From Bacteroidales bacterium (lineage in GTDB: Bacteria > Bacteroidota > Bacteroidia > Bacteroidales > F082): a DNA stretch of 64,000 bases. The notes beneath the pieces are model-generated. The model did not search any database. It worked only from the letters and a program-made list of their open reading frames with translations, and was not told where the DNA came from. Each line of letters opens with the position of its first letter. Position 1 is the stretch's first letter. This document shows, one piece after another, positions 1 to 8,667 of this stretch. The stretch covers positions 1-64,000 of the forward strand of contig JAFUVT010000003.1 in NCBI GenBank assembly GCA_017477425.1, given 5' to 3'. The translations under genes and the position numbers were made by a program.

Positions 1-33
1 ATTGTGAGCTAAAACGGATAATGGTCAAAGAGA

Positions 34-282
34 ATGTGTACTAAGAAAAATCAACGCCTGTGGCTAAATGCTAGCGAGGCCGAGCTCATCTATTTCTTCC
101 ACCCCGACCATCTCGGCTCCGCCTCGTGGATTACCGACCTGAGCGGTCGCACGGTGAAGCACTACGTCGCCAACGGCCTGACCGAGATGCGCCTCAACGT
201 GAGCGACCTGCCCAGCGGCGTGTATTTCGTTAGCGTGAGCAACGAGGCCACCTCCGTTGTGGGCAAGTTCGTGGTCGAATAA
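34..282 (+). pseudogene. Remnant joining an RHS core fragment to a T9SS sorting tail
   Basis: An 82-codon ORF. Residues about 20-35 read YFFHPDHLGSASWITD, the conserved RHS-repeat core motif. Without a break this runs into DLSGRTVKHY and a typical T9SS type A tail ending in LPSGVYFVSVS...GKFVVE. A working RHS protein or T9SS cargo would be many hundreds of residues with a signal peptide; both are absent, so this is best read as the 3' remnant of a larger rearranged gene. The ATG at 34 is only the first available codon. Both families carry a D-x-S-G-R-x-V stretch at the join, which may be where recombination occurred (inference). Confidence 0.6.
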
Positions 283-294
283 AGAATTCAGCAA

Positions 295-333
295 TAAAGC
301 AAAAAGGGAGGCATAACCTCCCTTTTTGCTTTA
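295..333. terminator. Bidirectional intrinsic terminator
   Basis: Perfect 16-bp inverted repeat AAAGCAAAAAGGGAGG / CCTCCCTTTTTGCTTT around a CATAA loop, with T-rich flanks on both strands. It separates the rightward remnant at 34-282 from the leftward trmH and overlaps the trmH stop codon. Confidence 0.85.
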
Positions 334-1077
334 TTTAAACTCCGGATGCAATTCATAGAATTTGCGCTCATACTGGCGGATGCGGCTCAGCGAGCGGCGC
401 GTCCACAACAGACGCTGTTCGTTGCGCTCCTCCTCCGTCAGCTGCCATGGAATGTCGGTGGAGGCGTGAAGGCGATTGGTCAGCGAATAAAGCAACAAGG
501 CCGCCGAGACACTGATGTTGTAGCTCTCCGTGAAGCCGAACATCGGGATGCGCACGTGCATGTCGGCGTGCTCCACGGCATAGTCCGAAAGGCCCAGCTT
601 TTCGGTGCCGAAGACCAAGGCCACAGGCTGGTCGAGGGGCAAGGTGTCGGGCGTGAAGTCGTCGCGATGCGGACAAGTGGCCACAATCTTGTAGCCCTTC
701 GCGTGCAGGCGCTCGTAGGCCGTCGGCGTATTGAAATCCAAGTCCTCATAATGAAACAGGTTGAGCCACTTCGTGCTGCCCATCACCACCTCGGGATTCA
801 CGTCATAATGGTTCATGTTCTCCACGATGTGGACGTCCTGGATGCCGCGCAACTCGCAACTGCGCAACACCGCGCTGGCATTGTGCGGCTGGAAAATGTC
901 CTCCAAGACAACGGTGACATGGCGGGTACGATGGTCGAGAATCTCCTCGAAACGCTGCCGGCGCTCGTCGGTGATGAACTGGGTCAGGAAGGTCAACATG
1001 GCCGCATCACGAGAGGCATTCTCTTGTAATTCAGCGTCCTGCGACTCACGGCCATCATAAACTATGGATTTCTTCAT
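331..1077 (-). CDS. trmH: tRNA (guanosine-2'-O)-methyltransferase TrmH (SpoU family)
   Basis: A 248-aa SPOUT-class methyltransferase expected to methylate the 2'-OH of G18 in tRNA using S-adenosylmethionine. All three SpoU motifs are visible: motif 1 HNASAVLRSCE (about residue 65), motif 2 ALVFGTEKLGLS (about 152) and motif 3 IPMFGFTESYNISVSAAL (about 177), which form the trefoil-knot cofactor site. The length and the C-terminal arginine-rich helix fit TrmH rather than the longer RlmB-type enzymes. It is monocistronic: a -7 element lies about 27 bp upstream and a strong terminator overlaps its stop. Other SpoU 2'-O-methyltransferases are the only serious alternative. Confidence 0.93.
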   Translation of the reverse strand: MKKSIVYDGRESQDAELQENASRDAAMLTFLTQFITDERRQRFEEILDHRTRHVTVVLEDIFQPHNASAVLRSCELRGIQDVHIVENMNHYDVNPEVVMGSTKWLNLFHYEDLDFNTPTAYERLHAKGYKIVATCPHRDDFTPDTLPLDQPVALVFGTEKLGLSDYAVEHADMHVRIPMFGFTESYNISVSAALLLYSLTNRLHASTDIPWQLTEEERNEQRLLWTRRSLSRIRQYERKFYELHPEFK

Positions 1078-1103
1078 TCGGTCTGCTCTTTAATAAAGGA
1101 GTG

Positions 1104-1111
1104 CAAAAATA
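1104..1111 (-). promoter_or_regulatory. -7 promoter element of trmH
   Basis: TATTTTTG on the minus strand matches the Bacteroidota TAnnTTTG element. The predicted start site lies about 20 nt before the trmH ATG. A rightward element sits 52 bp away, so this is a divergent promoter region. Confidence 0.65.
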
Positions 1112-1162
1112 CGAAAAAAGAAAAAAATGCAAAAAAATGGACGAAGGTATGCCGAAAAAGCG

Positions 1163-1170
1163 TACTTTTG
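1163..1170 (+). promoter_or_regulatory. -7 promoter element of the TPR gene
   Basis: TACTTTTG matches TAnnTTTG, 21 bp before the ATG at 1192. No clear TTG is visible at -33. Confidence 0.7.
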
Positions 1171-1191
1171 CACGCAAAATTTTGAATCGAT

Positions 1192-1923
1192 ATGGCAAAG
1201 CAAAACACAAAACAAGGAGACGAAAGACTCGAAAACGTAGAAGAGGCTTTAAGCAAAACCGAACTTTGGATTGAAAACAACCAGAAGACCCTGTGGATTA
1301 TCCTCATTGCCCTGTTGGTCGTGGCATTCGCCATCTATGGCGTCACCAACTACAAGAAGAAACGCAACGAGACCGCCAAGAACCTGAGCTTCCCGCAGGA
1401 AATCAACTTTGAACAAGAAGCCACCAAGGCCATCGACTTCGCCTCCTACTATATGGAGAACGAGAACTACGCCACCGCCCTCAACGGCGACGGCGAGAAG
1501 CCCGGCTTCCTCGACATCGTCAGCGACTACGGTTCGACCAAGGCGGGCAAACTGGCCGCCTACTATGCCGGTCTCTGCTACCTGAAGCAAGGCAACTACG
1601 ACGAAGCCATCGAATATCTCAAGAAATACACCAACGACGACCAAGTGTTCGCCGCCCTGGCATTGGGCCTCATCGGCGACTGCTACCTCGAAAAGGGCGA
1701 CCAGCAAAGCGCTGTCAACTACTATGAGAAGGCCTGCAAGAAGAACCCCAACGAGTTCAACACTCCGATGCTGCTTTCGAAGCTTGGCATGACCTACGAA
1801 ATCATGGGCAACAACGCCAAGGCTTTGGATACCTACATGACCTTGAAAAAGGACTACCCACTGAGCAACGAAGCCTTCGAAATCAGCAAGAACATCGCCT
1901 ACCTCGAAGAGAAGTTGAAATAA
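1192..1923 (+). CDS. Membrane-anchored tetratricopeptide-repeat protein
   Basis: A 243-aa protein with a short charged N-terminus, one hydrophobic segment at about residues 34-52 (LWIILIALLVVAFAIYGV) followed by a KKKR positive stop, then a helical domain with TPR-type repeats from about residue 115 (KLAAYYAGLCYLKQGNYDEAIEYL and two further units ending GMTYEIMGNNAKALDTYM). The topology suggests an inner-membrane anchor with the TPR domain on one face, like YfgM-type chaperone adaptors, but this is analogy. It has its own -7 element and an intrinsic terminator follows, so it is probably transcribed alone. The exact partner is unknown. Confidence 0.8.
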   Translation: MAKQNTKQGDERLENVEEALSKTELWIENNQKTLWIILIALLVVAFAIYGVTNYKKKRNETAKNLSFPQEINFEQEATKAIDFASYYMENENYATALNGDGEKPGFLDIVSDYGSTKAGKLAAYYAGLCYLKQGNYDEAIEYLKKYTNDDQVFAALALGLIGDCYLEKGDQQSAVNYYEKACKKNPNEFNTPMLLSKLGMTYEIMGNNAKALDTYMTLKKDYPLSNEAFEISKNIAYLEEKLK

Positions 1924-1957
1924 ACATTTTGCATACGTTTTTTTGGTTTACATTTTT

Positions 1958-1988
1958 TCCTGACCTCGACGAGGTCAGGATTTTTTTT
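1958..1988 (+). terminator. Intrinsic terminator after the TPR gene
   Basis: Perfect inverted repeat TCCTGACCTCG/CGAGGTCAGGA (1958-1980) followed by eight T residues. It ends 11 bp before the fmt start codon. Confidence 0.85.
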
Positions 1989-1999
1989 GAGAGAAAGAC

Positions 2000-2968
2000 A
2001 TGGAAAAAGCAATAAGAATCGCCTATTTCGGCACGCCCGAATTCGCCGCCTCGCAATTGGAGGCTATCCTCAAAGCTGGCTATGAAGTGGCCGTGGTGGT
2101 CACCATGCCCGACAAGCCGGCTGGCCGCGGACGCAAGATACAGTATTCCGAAGTGAAAAAGACCGCTTTGGAACACAACCTGCCGCTGCTGCAACCTGAG
2201 AAACTGAGAGACACCGACTTCCTTGAGCAGCTGGCTTCGTTCCATGCCAACCTCTTCATCGTGGTGGCGTTCAGGATGCTGCCTGCCATGGTATGGCAGA
2301 TGCCAGAGTTGGGCACCTTCAACCTCCATGCCTCACTCCTACCCCAATACCGTGGCGCGGCGCCCATCAACTTCGCCATCATCAACGGGGAAACCGAGAC
2401 AGGCCTGACCACCTTCTTCCTCAACGAAGAAATCGACAAGGGCGCCGTTATCATGCGCGAAAAAGTGGCCATCCGTCCCGACGAGACTGCTGGCGAACTC
2501 CACGATGAGCTGATGGTCCTTGGCAACCGCGTCGTCGTCGAGACCATACAAAAGATTGAAAACGGCAACGTGAAAGCCCTACCACAAGAAACGCTGGCCA
2601 CGGACGAGACCTTGAGACCCGCTCCGAAGATCTCAAAGGAATTCTGCAACATCGACTGGAGCCTCGACTGTCGGACCGTCTATAACCACATCAGAGGCTT
2701 GTCACCCTACCCTGCCGCACACACCCTGTTACAAAGCGACAATGGCGACACCATCGACCTGAAGGTCTTCGCCTCTACCATCGAGCCCTGCCCACCCCGC
2801 ATTCCTGTGGGACAAGTCGTCACCGACAGCAAGAAATACCTTAAAATCGCCCTCCACGACGGTTTCATCCATCTGACTCAGGTCCAACAAGCCGGCAAAA
2901 AGCGGATGCCCATCGCCGATTTTTTGCGCGGAACCCAGCTCAACGGCTTGTGGAAAGTCGCCGATTAA
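2000..2968 (+). CDS. fmt: Methionyl-tRNA formyltransferase
   Basis: A 322-aa cytoplasmic enzyme that formylates initiator Met-tRNA with 10-formyltetrahydrofolate. The N-terminal formyltransferase domain has IAYFGTPEFAA at residues 7-17, the DKPAGRGRK loop, and the folate-binding signature NLHASLLPQYRGAAPIN (about residues 106-122) containing the catalytic Asn/His. The C-terminal OB-like domain begins near residue 210 and binds tRNA. Length fits the family (about 310-325). It lies directly behind the terminator of the TPR gene, so either that terminator is leaky or a promoter lies within it; no clear TAnnTTTG was found between them. Confidence 0.96.
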   Translation: MEKAIRIAYFGTPEFAASQLEAILKAGYEVAVVVTMPDKPAGRGRKIQYSEVKKTALEHNLPLLQPEKLRDTDFLEQLASFHANLFIVVAFRMLPAMVWQMPELGTFNLHASLLPQYRGAAPINFAIINGETETGLTTFFLNEEIDKGAVIMREKVAIRPDETAGELHDELMVLGNRVVVETIQKIENGNVKALPQETLATDETLRPAPKISKEFCNIDWSLDCRTVYNHIRGLSPYPAAHTLLQSDNGDTIDLKVFASTIEPCPPRIPVGQVVTDSKKYLKIALHDGFIHLTQVQQAGKKRMPIADFLRGTQLNGLWKVAD

Positions 2969-3041
2969 CAGAAAATAACAGCATTTTTTCCGTTTTTTTT
3001 GTTTTTTTTGATAAAAATATCACATTTTTTTCCAAAAATGC

Positions 3042-3070
3042 TTGCATTATTCAAAAATACATTATTTTTG
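3042..3070 (+). promoter_or_regulatory. Promoter of the HU gene
   Basis: TTG at 3042-3044, an 18-bp spacer, then TATTTTTG at 3063-3070, close to the full Bacteroidota consensus, within a very A/T-rich region. The start codon is at 3105, giving a leader of about 30 nt. Confidence 0.75.
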
Positions 3071-3104
3071 TCGGGTAAAAGTTTAACCACTAATAATAAC
3101 TAAT

Positions 3105-3368
3105 ATGAATAAAGTAGAATTAATCGCTGCCGTTGCCGAAAAGGCCGGTATGACCAAGGTTGATGCCAGAAAGGCTATCGACGCCATCATGGATGTTACC
3201 AAAGCTGAACTGAAAAAGGACGGCAAAATCGCCCTCGTTGGTTTCGGAACTATGGGTGTTACCAAGCGCCCCGCCAGACAAGGCCGTAACCCCAGAACTG
3301 GTAAGAGCATTAAGATTGCCGCCAAGAAGGTCGTCAAATTCAAGCCCGCTGCCAACATTCTGAAATAA
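3105..3368 (+). CDS. HU-family DNA-binding protein
   Basis: An 87-aa nucleoid protein that binds and bends DNA as a dimer. MNKVELIAAVAEKAGMTKVDARKAI forms the N-terminal helix-turn-helix, GFGTMGV the core, and RPARQGRNPRTGKSIKI the DNA-intercalating beta-arm with the conserved RNP segment. The length is typical of HU/IHF. It has the best-formed promoter in the first 10 kb and its own terminator, consistent with an abundant protein. HU cannot be told from IHF-type paralogues by sequence alone. Confidence 0.96.
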   Translation: MNKVELIAAVAEKAGMTKVDARKAIDAIMDVTKAELKKDGKIALVGFGTMGVTKRPARQGRNPRTGKSIKIAAKKVVKFKPAANILK

Positions 3369-3386
3369 GAATGATACTGTAACCCA

Positions 3387-3415
3387 AAAGCCGTCATTTA
3401 ATGACGGCTTTTTTT
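3387..3415. terminator. Terminator between HU and recQ
   Basis: AAAGCCGTCAT/ATGACGGCTTT hairpin followed by a T-run on the plus strand. The arms overlap the recQ stop codon, so it probably serves both convergent genes. Confidence 0.85.
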
Positions 3416-5320
3416 GTGCCCTTTCTGCAAGGTTGTGCCGTTATTGCTCAACTGCAGGACCCCATTGTCGACCAGGAACCGGATGGCGTCAAGCACATTC
3501 TTCTCCTCAAAGTCACCGCATTTCCCTACCACCTCGCGGACGGACAGGCGCTCCTCCCCCAACATACTCACTACCAGCGCTTCGATACTGTCGTATGGCA
3601 CCTGACGCACCTCGTTGCGAAGACAGACGTCGCATTTACCACAGACCTTATTGGTCTTCTCATTGAAATATCGTAGCAGCTGGACGCTACGACATTCTTC
3701 ATCGTTGTTCACGAAGTCGACCACCGCCTTCACCCGCTCCTCAGCGTCTTTCTTGCGGTCATGATAATTCTCCTTCGACAAGCCAAAATGCTTGGCATCA
3801 ACAAATTCCGACAAGAAGAGAATCTGGGGCTTGTCGTTCCTCGGCACATAGGAAAGGAAATTGTATGACTCCAGTTGCTTCAACTGCTCCACGACCTTCT
3901 CGCTGGTCAGGCCCGTTTTTTGGGCCATCGTCTCCTCGTTGATTTTCACGAAATCGGTCATCACGCCAGGCAGACTGCGAAGCATGAACTTAATCAATTC
4001 GCCAAACTTAGGATTGTTGACCTGGAAGCCGTAAATGTCATCCCGTGAGGCCTTTATCATCACCTTGGAAGGCTCGTCGAAGCTATCTGAGAGCACCATA
4101 AACCCTTCCTTCTCAAGGAGCTTCAGGGTGTGAAACACCTCCACGACCGAGAAGCCATAACAGTTGGCGAAATCGTGGATGACAAAAGGATACGACACAT
4201 TGGCGCCAGCTCCCACAGGGATATTGAAATAATTACCCAAAGCATTATAAATCAACTTGATTCGTTCCAACTCAGGGAACGACTGAGCCTGATTTTCCTG
4301 CAACTTCTTGACGTCGGCAGGCGAAACGAGCAAGAAGGCTTCGGAAGGCTTCAGGTCGCGACCTGCGCGTCCCGCTTCCTGGAAATAGGCCTCGATGCTG
4401 TCGGGCAAGTCCATGTGGATGACCTGCCGCACATCAGGTTTGTCGATGCCCATGCCAAAGGCATTGGTGGCCGCAATGACCTTCACCTTGCCCTTCATCC
4501 AGAGGTCTTGACGCTCATCGCGTGTCTTGGCATCCAGTCCAGCATGATAAAAGGTTGCGGAAATGCCCACCGAGTTGAGCCAGTCGGCGATGACTTGCGT
4601 GCGTTTGCGGTTGCGCACATAGACGATGGCACTGCCTTCAGTCATCGCGTTCAATTTGCGGTAGAGCACGCCGTATTTGTCGGCTTCATGAAGCACGTTG
4701 TAAGTCACATTCTTGCGCTCGAAGCTGCTCTGGAAGACGTTTTTTTGCTTGAATCCCAGACGCAACTGTATGTCGTCCACCACTTTAGCCGTCGCCGTGG
4801 CAGTCAAGGCCAGAACGGGGGTCTTGGGCATATACGGCCTGATATCGGCGATTTTCAGATAAGGCGGGCGGAAGTCGTAGCCCCACTGCGAGATGCAGTG
4901 CGACTCGTCGACGGCCAAGAGGCAAACCTTCATCCGACGCAGGGCCTCTATGAATTGATTCGTCTGAAGGCGTTCGGGCGAGACATAGAGGAATTTCAGC
5001 CTCCCGAAAGCCGCCTGATTATAGGCCAGCTCCAGCTCATCGGGATGCATACCCGAATAGATGGCTGCCGCAGGGATGCCTCTCTCGACTAGATGGGCCA
5101 CCTGGTCTTTCATCAGCGCGATGAGCGGCGTGATGACGAGGCACAGCCCATCCATCGCCATGGCAGGCACCTGAAAACAGATGCTTTTTCCACCGCCTGT
5201 GGGCAACAAGGCTAACGTGTCCTTCCCCGCCATCACGGAATCGACGATGTCTTCCTGCAAGGGACGGAAACTGGGATAGCCCCAATACTTTTGCAAAACC
5301 GATCTCGTGACAGCCGACAT
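3398..5320 (-). CDS. recQ: ATP-dependent DNA helicase RecQ
   Basis: A 640-aa superfamily II 3'-5' helicase for recombination and fork repair. From the N-terminus: motif 0 YPSFRPLQEDI, Walker A LLPTGGGKSICF (about residues 36-47), DESHC box with ISQWGYDFRP, motif VI QEAGRAGRD, then the RecQ zinc-binding subdomain (CRS...CGKCDVC) and a winged-helix region. No recognisable HRDC domain follows; the protein stops soon after the winged helix. The frame is open 201 nt further upstream, but that extension is arginine/serine-rich and antisense-like; the ATG at 5320, preceded by AAGAGGAAT, gives the standard N-terminus. It starts 10 nt after the uvrB stop, so it is the second gene of a DNA-repair operon. 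Confidence 0.95.
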   Translation of the reverse strand: MSAVTRSVLQKYWGYPSFRPLQEDIVDSVMAGKDTLALLPTGGGKSICFQVPAMAMDGLCLVITPLIALMKDQVAHLVERGIPAAAIYSGMHPDELELAYNQAAFGRLKFLYVSPERLQTNQFIEALRRMKVCLLAVDESHCISQWGYDFRPPYLKIADIRPYMPKTPVLALTATATAKVVDDIQLRLGFKQKNVFQSSFERKNVTYNVLHEADKYGVLYRKLNAMTEGSAIVYVRNRKRTQVIADWLNSVGISATFYHAGLDAKTRDERQDLWMKGKVKVIAATNAFGMGIDKPDVRQVIHMDLPDSIEAYFQEAGRAGRDLKPSEAFLLVSPADVKKLQENQAQSFPELERIKLIYNALGNYFNIPVGAGANVSYPFVIHDFANCYGFSVVEVFHTLKLLEKEGFMVLSDSFDEPSKVMIKASRDDIYGFQVNNPKFGELIKFMLRSLPGVMTDFVKINEETMAQKTGLTSEKVVEQLKQLESYNFLSYVPRNDKPQILFLSEFVDAKHFGLSKENYHDRKKDAEERVKAVVDFVNNDEECRSVQLLRYFNEKTNKVCGKCDVCLRNEVRQVPYDSIEALVVSMLGEERLSVREVVGKCGDFEEKNVLDAIRFLVDNGVLQLSNNGTTLQKGHKKSRH

Positions 5321-5330
5321 AATTCCTCTT

Positions 5331-7343
5331 TTATGAATTGACACGTTCCTGCAATGCCAACATCTCGTCGCGATACTTTGCCGCGTTGAGGAAGTCCATC
5401 TCCTTGACGGCCTTCTCCATGTTCTTCTTGGCCTGCTGTATGGCTTTCTGCAACTGCTCTTTCGACATGTAAGCGGCTTGTCCCTCGGCTGCCATCGTGG
5501 TAGTCGGCCCATGCTGTGCATAGTCGACTGCCGACGGTTGCGTGCCTTTCAGGGTGCCCAACGAGTTGTCGATGGCCTTGACGATAGTCTTCGGCACGAT
5601 GCCGTGCGCCTCGTTGTAAGCCATCTGCTTTGCGCGACGGCGGGCCGTCTCGTCGATAGTCTTACGCATGGAATCCGTAATCGTGTCGGCGTACATGATG
5701 ACCTTACTCTCGGCGTTACGCGCCGCGCGGCCTGCGGTTTGCGTCAGCGAGCGCTCTGAACGTAAGAAGCCTTCCTTGTCGGCATCGAGGATGGCCACAA
5801 GGCTCACCTCGGGCAAGTCCAAACCTTCACGCAAAAGGTTCACGCCCACCAACACATCGAAATCGCCCATGCGCAAGCCCTGCAATATCTCCACGCGTTC
5901 CATGGTATCGACATCCGAATGGATGTATCGCGTCTTGATTTTCAAGTTGTTGAGGTAAGTGTTCAGTTCCTCGGCCATGCGTTTGGTCAAAGTCGTGACA
6001 AGCACACGCTGGTTCTTTTCCACCACCTTGTGGATTTCGTCAATGAGGTCGTCGACTTGATTCAAACTGGGACGCACTTCAATCACAGGGTCGAGCAGGC
6101 CTGTGGGACGAATCAATTGCTCCACATACACGCCGTCGCTCTGCTGCAACTCGAAGTCGGCAGGCGTGGCGCTGACGTATATGGTCTGCCCCGTAAGTGC
6201 CTCAAACTCATCGAACTGCAAAGGACGGTTATCCAATGCCGAAGGCAGACGGAAGCCGTATTCCACCAAGGTCTGCTTGCGCGAGCGGTCGCCACCATGC
6301 ATTCCTCGAATCTGAGGAATGGTGACGTGGCTTTCGTCGATGACGGTGATGAAGTCGTCGGGGAAATAATCCAAGAGGCAGAAGGGCCGCGTTCCGGGAC
6401 TGCGCCCGTCGAAATAGCGCGAATAGTTCTCGATGCCCGAGCAATAGCCCAGTTCCTTCATCATCTCGATGTCGTAGTTCACGCGGTCCTCCAAGCGTTT
6501 GGCTTCCAAGGCCTTCCCTATCTCGCGAAAATACTCGGCCTGCTTGAACATATCGTCCTGAATCTCGGTGACAGCGGAATTGAGTTTGGCCTGCGAAGTC
6601 ACAAAGATGTTGGCGGGGAAAATCGTCAGTTCCGAAAGGTCTTCCATTTTTCGTCCCGTCACGGGATTGAACATTTCGAGGCTGTCGATTTCGTCGTCCC
6701 AAAACACGATGCGGTAGGCATAATCGGCGTAGGCGGGGAACACATCCATCGTCTCCCCCTTGATACGGAACTTGCCCTGCGTGAACTCAATCTCGTTGCG
6801 CACATAAAGAGCACTGACCAAGGCCTTGGCCACATCGTCGCGGCTGATTTTCATGCCTTGTTCGAGGTAAATCACGTTCTTGCCGAAGTCATCGGGATTG
6901 CCGATGCCATAAAGGCACGACACCGAAGAGACCACGATGATGTCGCGTCGTCCCGAAAGCAAGGCCGAAGTGGTAGCTAAGCGCATCTTGTCGATTTCGG
7001 AATTGATGGCCAAATCCTTCTCGATGTAGGTGTTGGTGGCCGGAATGAACGCTTCGGGCTGATAATAGTCGTAATACGAAACGAAATACTGCACCGCGTT
7101 TTCGGGGAAAAACTGCTTGAACTCGCCGTAGAGCTGCGCCGCGAGGGTCTTGTTGTGGCTCAATATCAGGGCTGGACGGTTCAGTTGCGCCAACACATTG
7201 GCGATGGTGAATGTCTTTCCCGAGCCCGTCACGCCAAGCAGCGTCTGGGCACGGTCGCCGCGATTCAGTCCGTCCACCAACTGCTTGATGGCTTCGGGTT
7301 GGTCGCCAGTGGGCTTGAAATCGGAGACTAGTTTGAAATTCAT
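5331..7343 (-). CDS. uvrB: Excinuclease ABC subunit B
   Basis: The damage-verification helicase-like subunit of UvrABC nucleotide excision repair, 670 aa. Visible are Walker A LLGVTGSGKTFTIANV, the beta-hairpin region SYYDYYQPEAFIPATNTYIEKD used to probe the strand, the VIDESHVTIPQ DEAD-like box, YVSATPADFE, the VGVNLLREGLDLPEV motif, and a C-terminal UVR domain (about residues 630-665) that contacts UvrC. I chose the ATG at 7343 over one five codons upstream because GGAGGG lies at a proper distance only from the former and family members start MxFKLxSxFKPTGDQP. It leads the uvrB-recQ operon. Confidence 0.96.
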   Translation of the reverse strand: MNFKLVSDFKPTGDQPEAIKQLVDGLNRGDRAQTLLGVTGSGKTFTIANVLAQLNRPALILSHNKTLAAQLYGEFKQFFPENAVQYFVSYYDYYQPEAFIPATNTYIEKDLAINSEIDKMRLATTSALLSGRRDIIVVSSVSCLYGIGNPDDFGKNVIYLEQGMKISRDDVAKALVSALYVRNEIEFTQGKFRIKGETMDVFPAYADYAYRIVFWDDEIDSLEMFNPVTGRKMEDLSELTIFPANIFVTSQAKLNSAVTEIQDDMFKQAEYFREIGKALEAKRLEDRVNYDIEMMKELGYCSGIENYSRYFDGRSPGTRPFCLLDYFPDDFITVIDESHVTIPQIRGMHGGDRSRKQTLVEYGFRLPSALDNRPLQFDEFEALTGQTIYVSATPADFELQQSDGVYVEQLIRPTGLLDPVIEVRPSLNQVDDLIDEIHKVVEKNQRVLVTTLTKRMAEELNTYLNNLKIKTRYIHSDVDTMERVEILQGLRMGDFDVLVGVNLLREGLDLPEVSLVAILDADKEGFLRSERSLTQTAGRAARNAESKVIMYADTITDSMRKTIDETARRRAKQMAYNEAHGIVPKTIVKAIDNSLGTLKGTQPSAVDYAQHGPTTTMAAEGQAAYMSKEQLQKAIQQAKKNMEKAVKEMDFLNAAKYRDEMLALQERVNS

Positions 7344-7378
7344 GGATTTTCCCTCCATTACCTAAGGGCGGCAAAGAT

Positions 7379-7413
7379 AATAAAAAAATCCCGACCTATG
7401 ACAGGTCGGGATT
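7379..7413 (-). terminator. Terminator of the thrS-infC-rpmI-rplT operon
   Basis: AAATCCCGACCT/AGGTCGGGATTT hairpin; on the minus strand it is followed by a T-run. It lies between rplT and uvrB. Confidence 0.85.
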
Positions 7414-7443
7414 TCATTGTTATCGTTCAAACGATAGCGCGAC

Positions 7444-7788
7444 TTACTTCACCTGGTCGACGATGGCCTTGAAAGCCTCGGGGTTGTTGAGGGCGAGGTC
7501 GGCGAGCACCTTGCGGTTCATCTCGATACCGGCCTTCGTCAGCTTGTCGATGAATTGGCTGTAGTTCATGCCATATTCGCGCACAGCGGCGTTGATACGC
7601 ACGATCCACAGGCTACGGAATTCGCGCTTCTTGTTTCTTCTGTCGCGATAAGCGTAGGTCTGACCCTTTTCGTAAGAGTTTTTCGCCACAGTCCAGACGT
7701 TCTTTCTTGTACCGAACTGACCTTTGGTCTTCTTCAGGATTTTCTTTCTTCTGGCTCTTGAAGCCACTGCATTGACTGATCTTGTCAT
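7444..7788 (-). CDS. rplT: 50S ribosomal protein L20
   Basis: A 114-aa 23S rRNA-binding assembly protein, with the very basic N-terminal extension ([20 protein letters not shown]) and the globular part ([21 protein letters not shown]) standard for L20. It is last in thrS-infC-rpmI-rplT. In other bacteria L20 represses this operon by binding its mRNA; the 76-nt gap before it could hold such a site, but none was recognised. Confidence 0.97.
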   Translation of the reverse strand: MTRSVNAVASRARRKKILKKTKGQFGTRKNVWTVAKNSYEKGQTYAYRDRRNKKREFRSLWIVRINAAVREYGMNYSQFIDKLTKAGIEMNRKVLADLALNNPEAFKAIVDQVK

Positions 7789-7864
7789 TTTGTTTGATTT
7801 TTTCGTCCAGCGCCTCGCTCCTTTCGAGAACTTTTCTGCTGAGACAAATTACACATTTTGTTAA

Positions 7865-8059
7865 TTACATGAGAAGCATTTGTTTGACAACTCTCTCGTC
7901 AGCCTTCTCCACGATGGCGGTGTGGTCGAGATTACGTTTTCTCTTCTGGCTCTTCTTGGTCAGGATGTGGCCATGATAAGCATGCTTTCTCTTCAGTTTG
8001 CCGCTACCCGTTACTTGGAAACGCTTCTTGGCAGCGGACTTGGTCTTCATTTTCGGCAT
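7865..8059 (-). CDS. rpmI: 50S ribosomal protein L35
   Basis: A 64-aa basic protein with the L35 signature [14 protein letters not shown] and [19 protein letters not shown]. It sits 32 bp after infC and 76 bp before rplT in the conserved order. Length and sequence are ordinary for the family. Confidence 0.97.
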   Translation of the reverse strand: MPKMKTKSAAKKRFQVTGSGKLKRKHAYHGHILTKKSQKRKRNLDHTAIVEKADERVVKQMLLM

Positions 8060-8091
8060 TTTACAAATAATTTAAAGTATTAAAAATGAGT

Positions 8092-8667
8092 TTATTTCTT
8101 CGTTGACTTAGGAGCTATCATCATCTGCATGCGCTTGCCTTCCAGCTTCGGCATCATCTCCACCTTGCCCAACTCTTCCAGCTCTTGAGCGAACTTCAGC
8201 AACATGATTTCACCTTGTTCCTTGTAGACGATGGAACGTCCTCTGAAGAAGACCTCCACCTTCACTTTCGAGCCTTCCTGCAAGAAGCGCTTGGCGTGGT
8301 TGAGCTTGAACTCGAAGTCGTGGTCGTCGGTTTGGGGTCCGAGGCGGATTTCCTTAATGACGACCTTGGTGGCCTTGGCCTTCTGGTCTTTCAGACGCTT
8401 CTTCTGGTCGAAGACGAACTTCTTGTAATCCATCGCCTTGCAGACGGGCGGATTGGCATCGGGTTGGATTTCGACGAGGTCGACGCCCAACTCTTCGACA
8501 ATCCTCAACGCCTCGCGTAAGGGATATATGTTAGGTTCGACACCCTCGCCCACCAAGCGCACCATCGGGGCTTTCACCTGCTCGTTGATGCGGTGGTTGA
8601 ACCCGTCATTGTCCTTTTTCGGCCTTTGGCCCGGCCTTCCTTTTTGTGGAATCTGTGCTATTGTAAT
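8092..8667 (-). CDS. infC: Translation initiation factor IF-3, probably starting at AUU
   Basis: IF-3 (191 aa as called) keeps 30S subunits apart and proofreads the start codon. The N-domain (RINEQVKAPMVRLVGE, GVDLVEIQPDANPPVCKAMDY) and C-domain (IRLGPQTDDHDFEFKL, VEMMPKLEGKRMQMMIAPK) are both present. The only ATG/GTG/TTG codon that could head the frame is the GTG at 8577, but starting there removes the conserved RINEQ stretch. Upstream the frame stays open for 30 codons with none of those starts, then hits TAG nine nt before an ATT at 8667, which follows AGGAG. AUU start codons are the known autoregulatory device of infC elsewhere. The neighbouring AUC at 8670 cannot be excluded. Confidence 0.9.
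   Translation of the reverse strand: MTIAQIPQKGRPGQRPKKDNDGFNHRINEQVKAPMVRLVGEGVEPNIYPLREALRIVEELGVDLVEIQPDANPPVCKAMDYKKFVFDQKKRLKDQKAKATKVVIKEIRLGPQTDDHDFEFKLNHAKRFLQEGSKVKVEVFFRGRSIVYKEQGEIMLLKFAQELEELGKVEMMPKLEGKRMQMMIAPKSTKK

Noticed and set aside
4130-5092. 320-codon plus-strand ORF opposite recQ
   Set aside because: No recognisable domain, and its composition follows the antisense of the helicase motifs.
5321-5521. 67-codon N-terminal extension of RecQ
   Set aside because: Arg/Ser-rich sequence antisense in character and overlapping the uvrB 3' end; the standard RecQ N-terminus begins at 5320.
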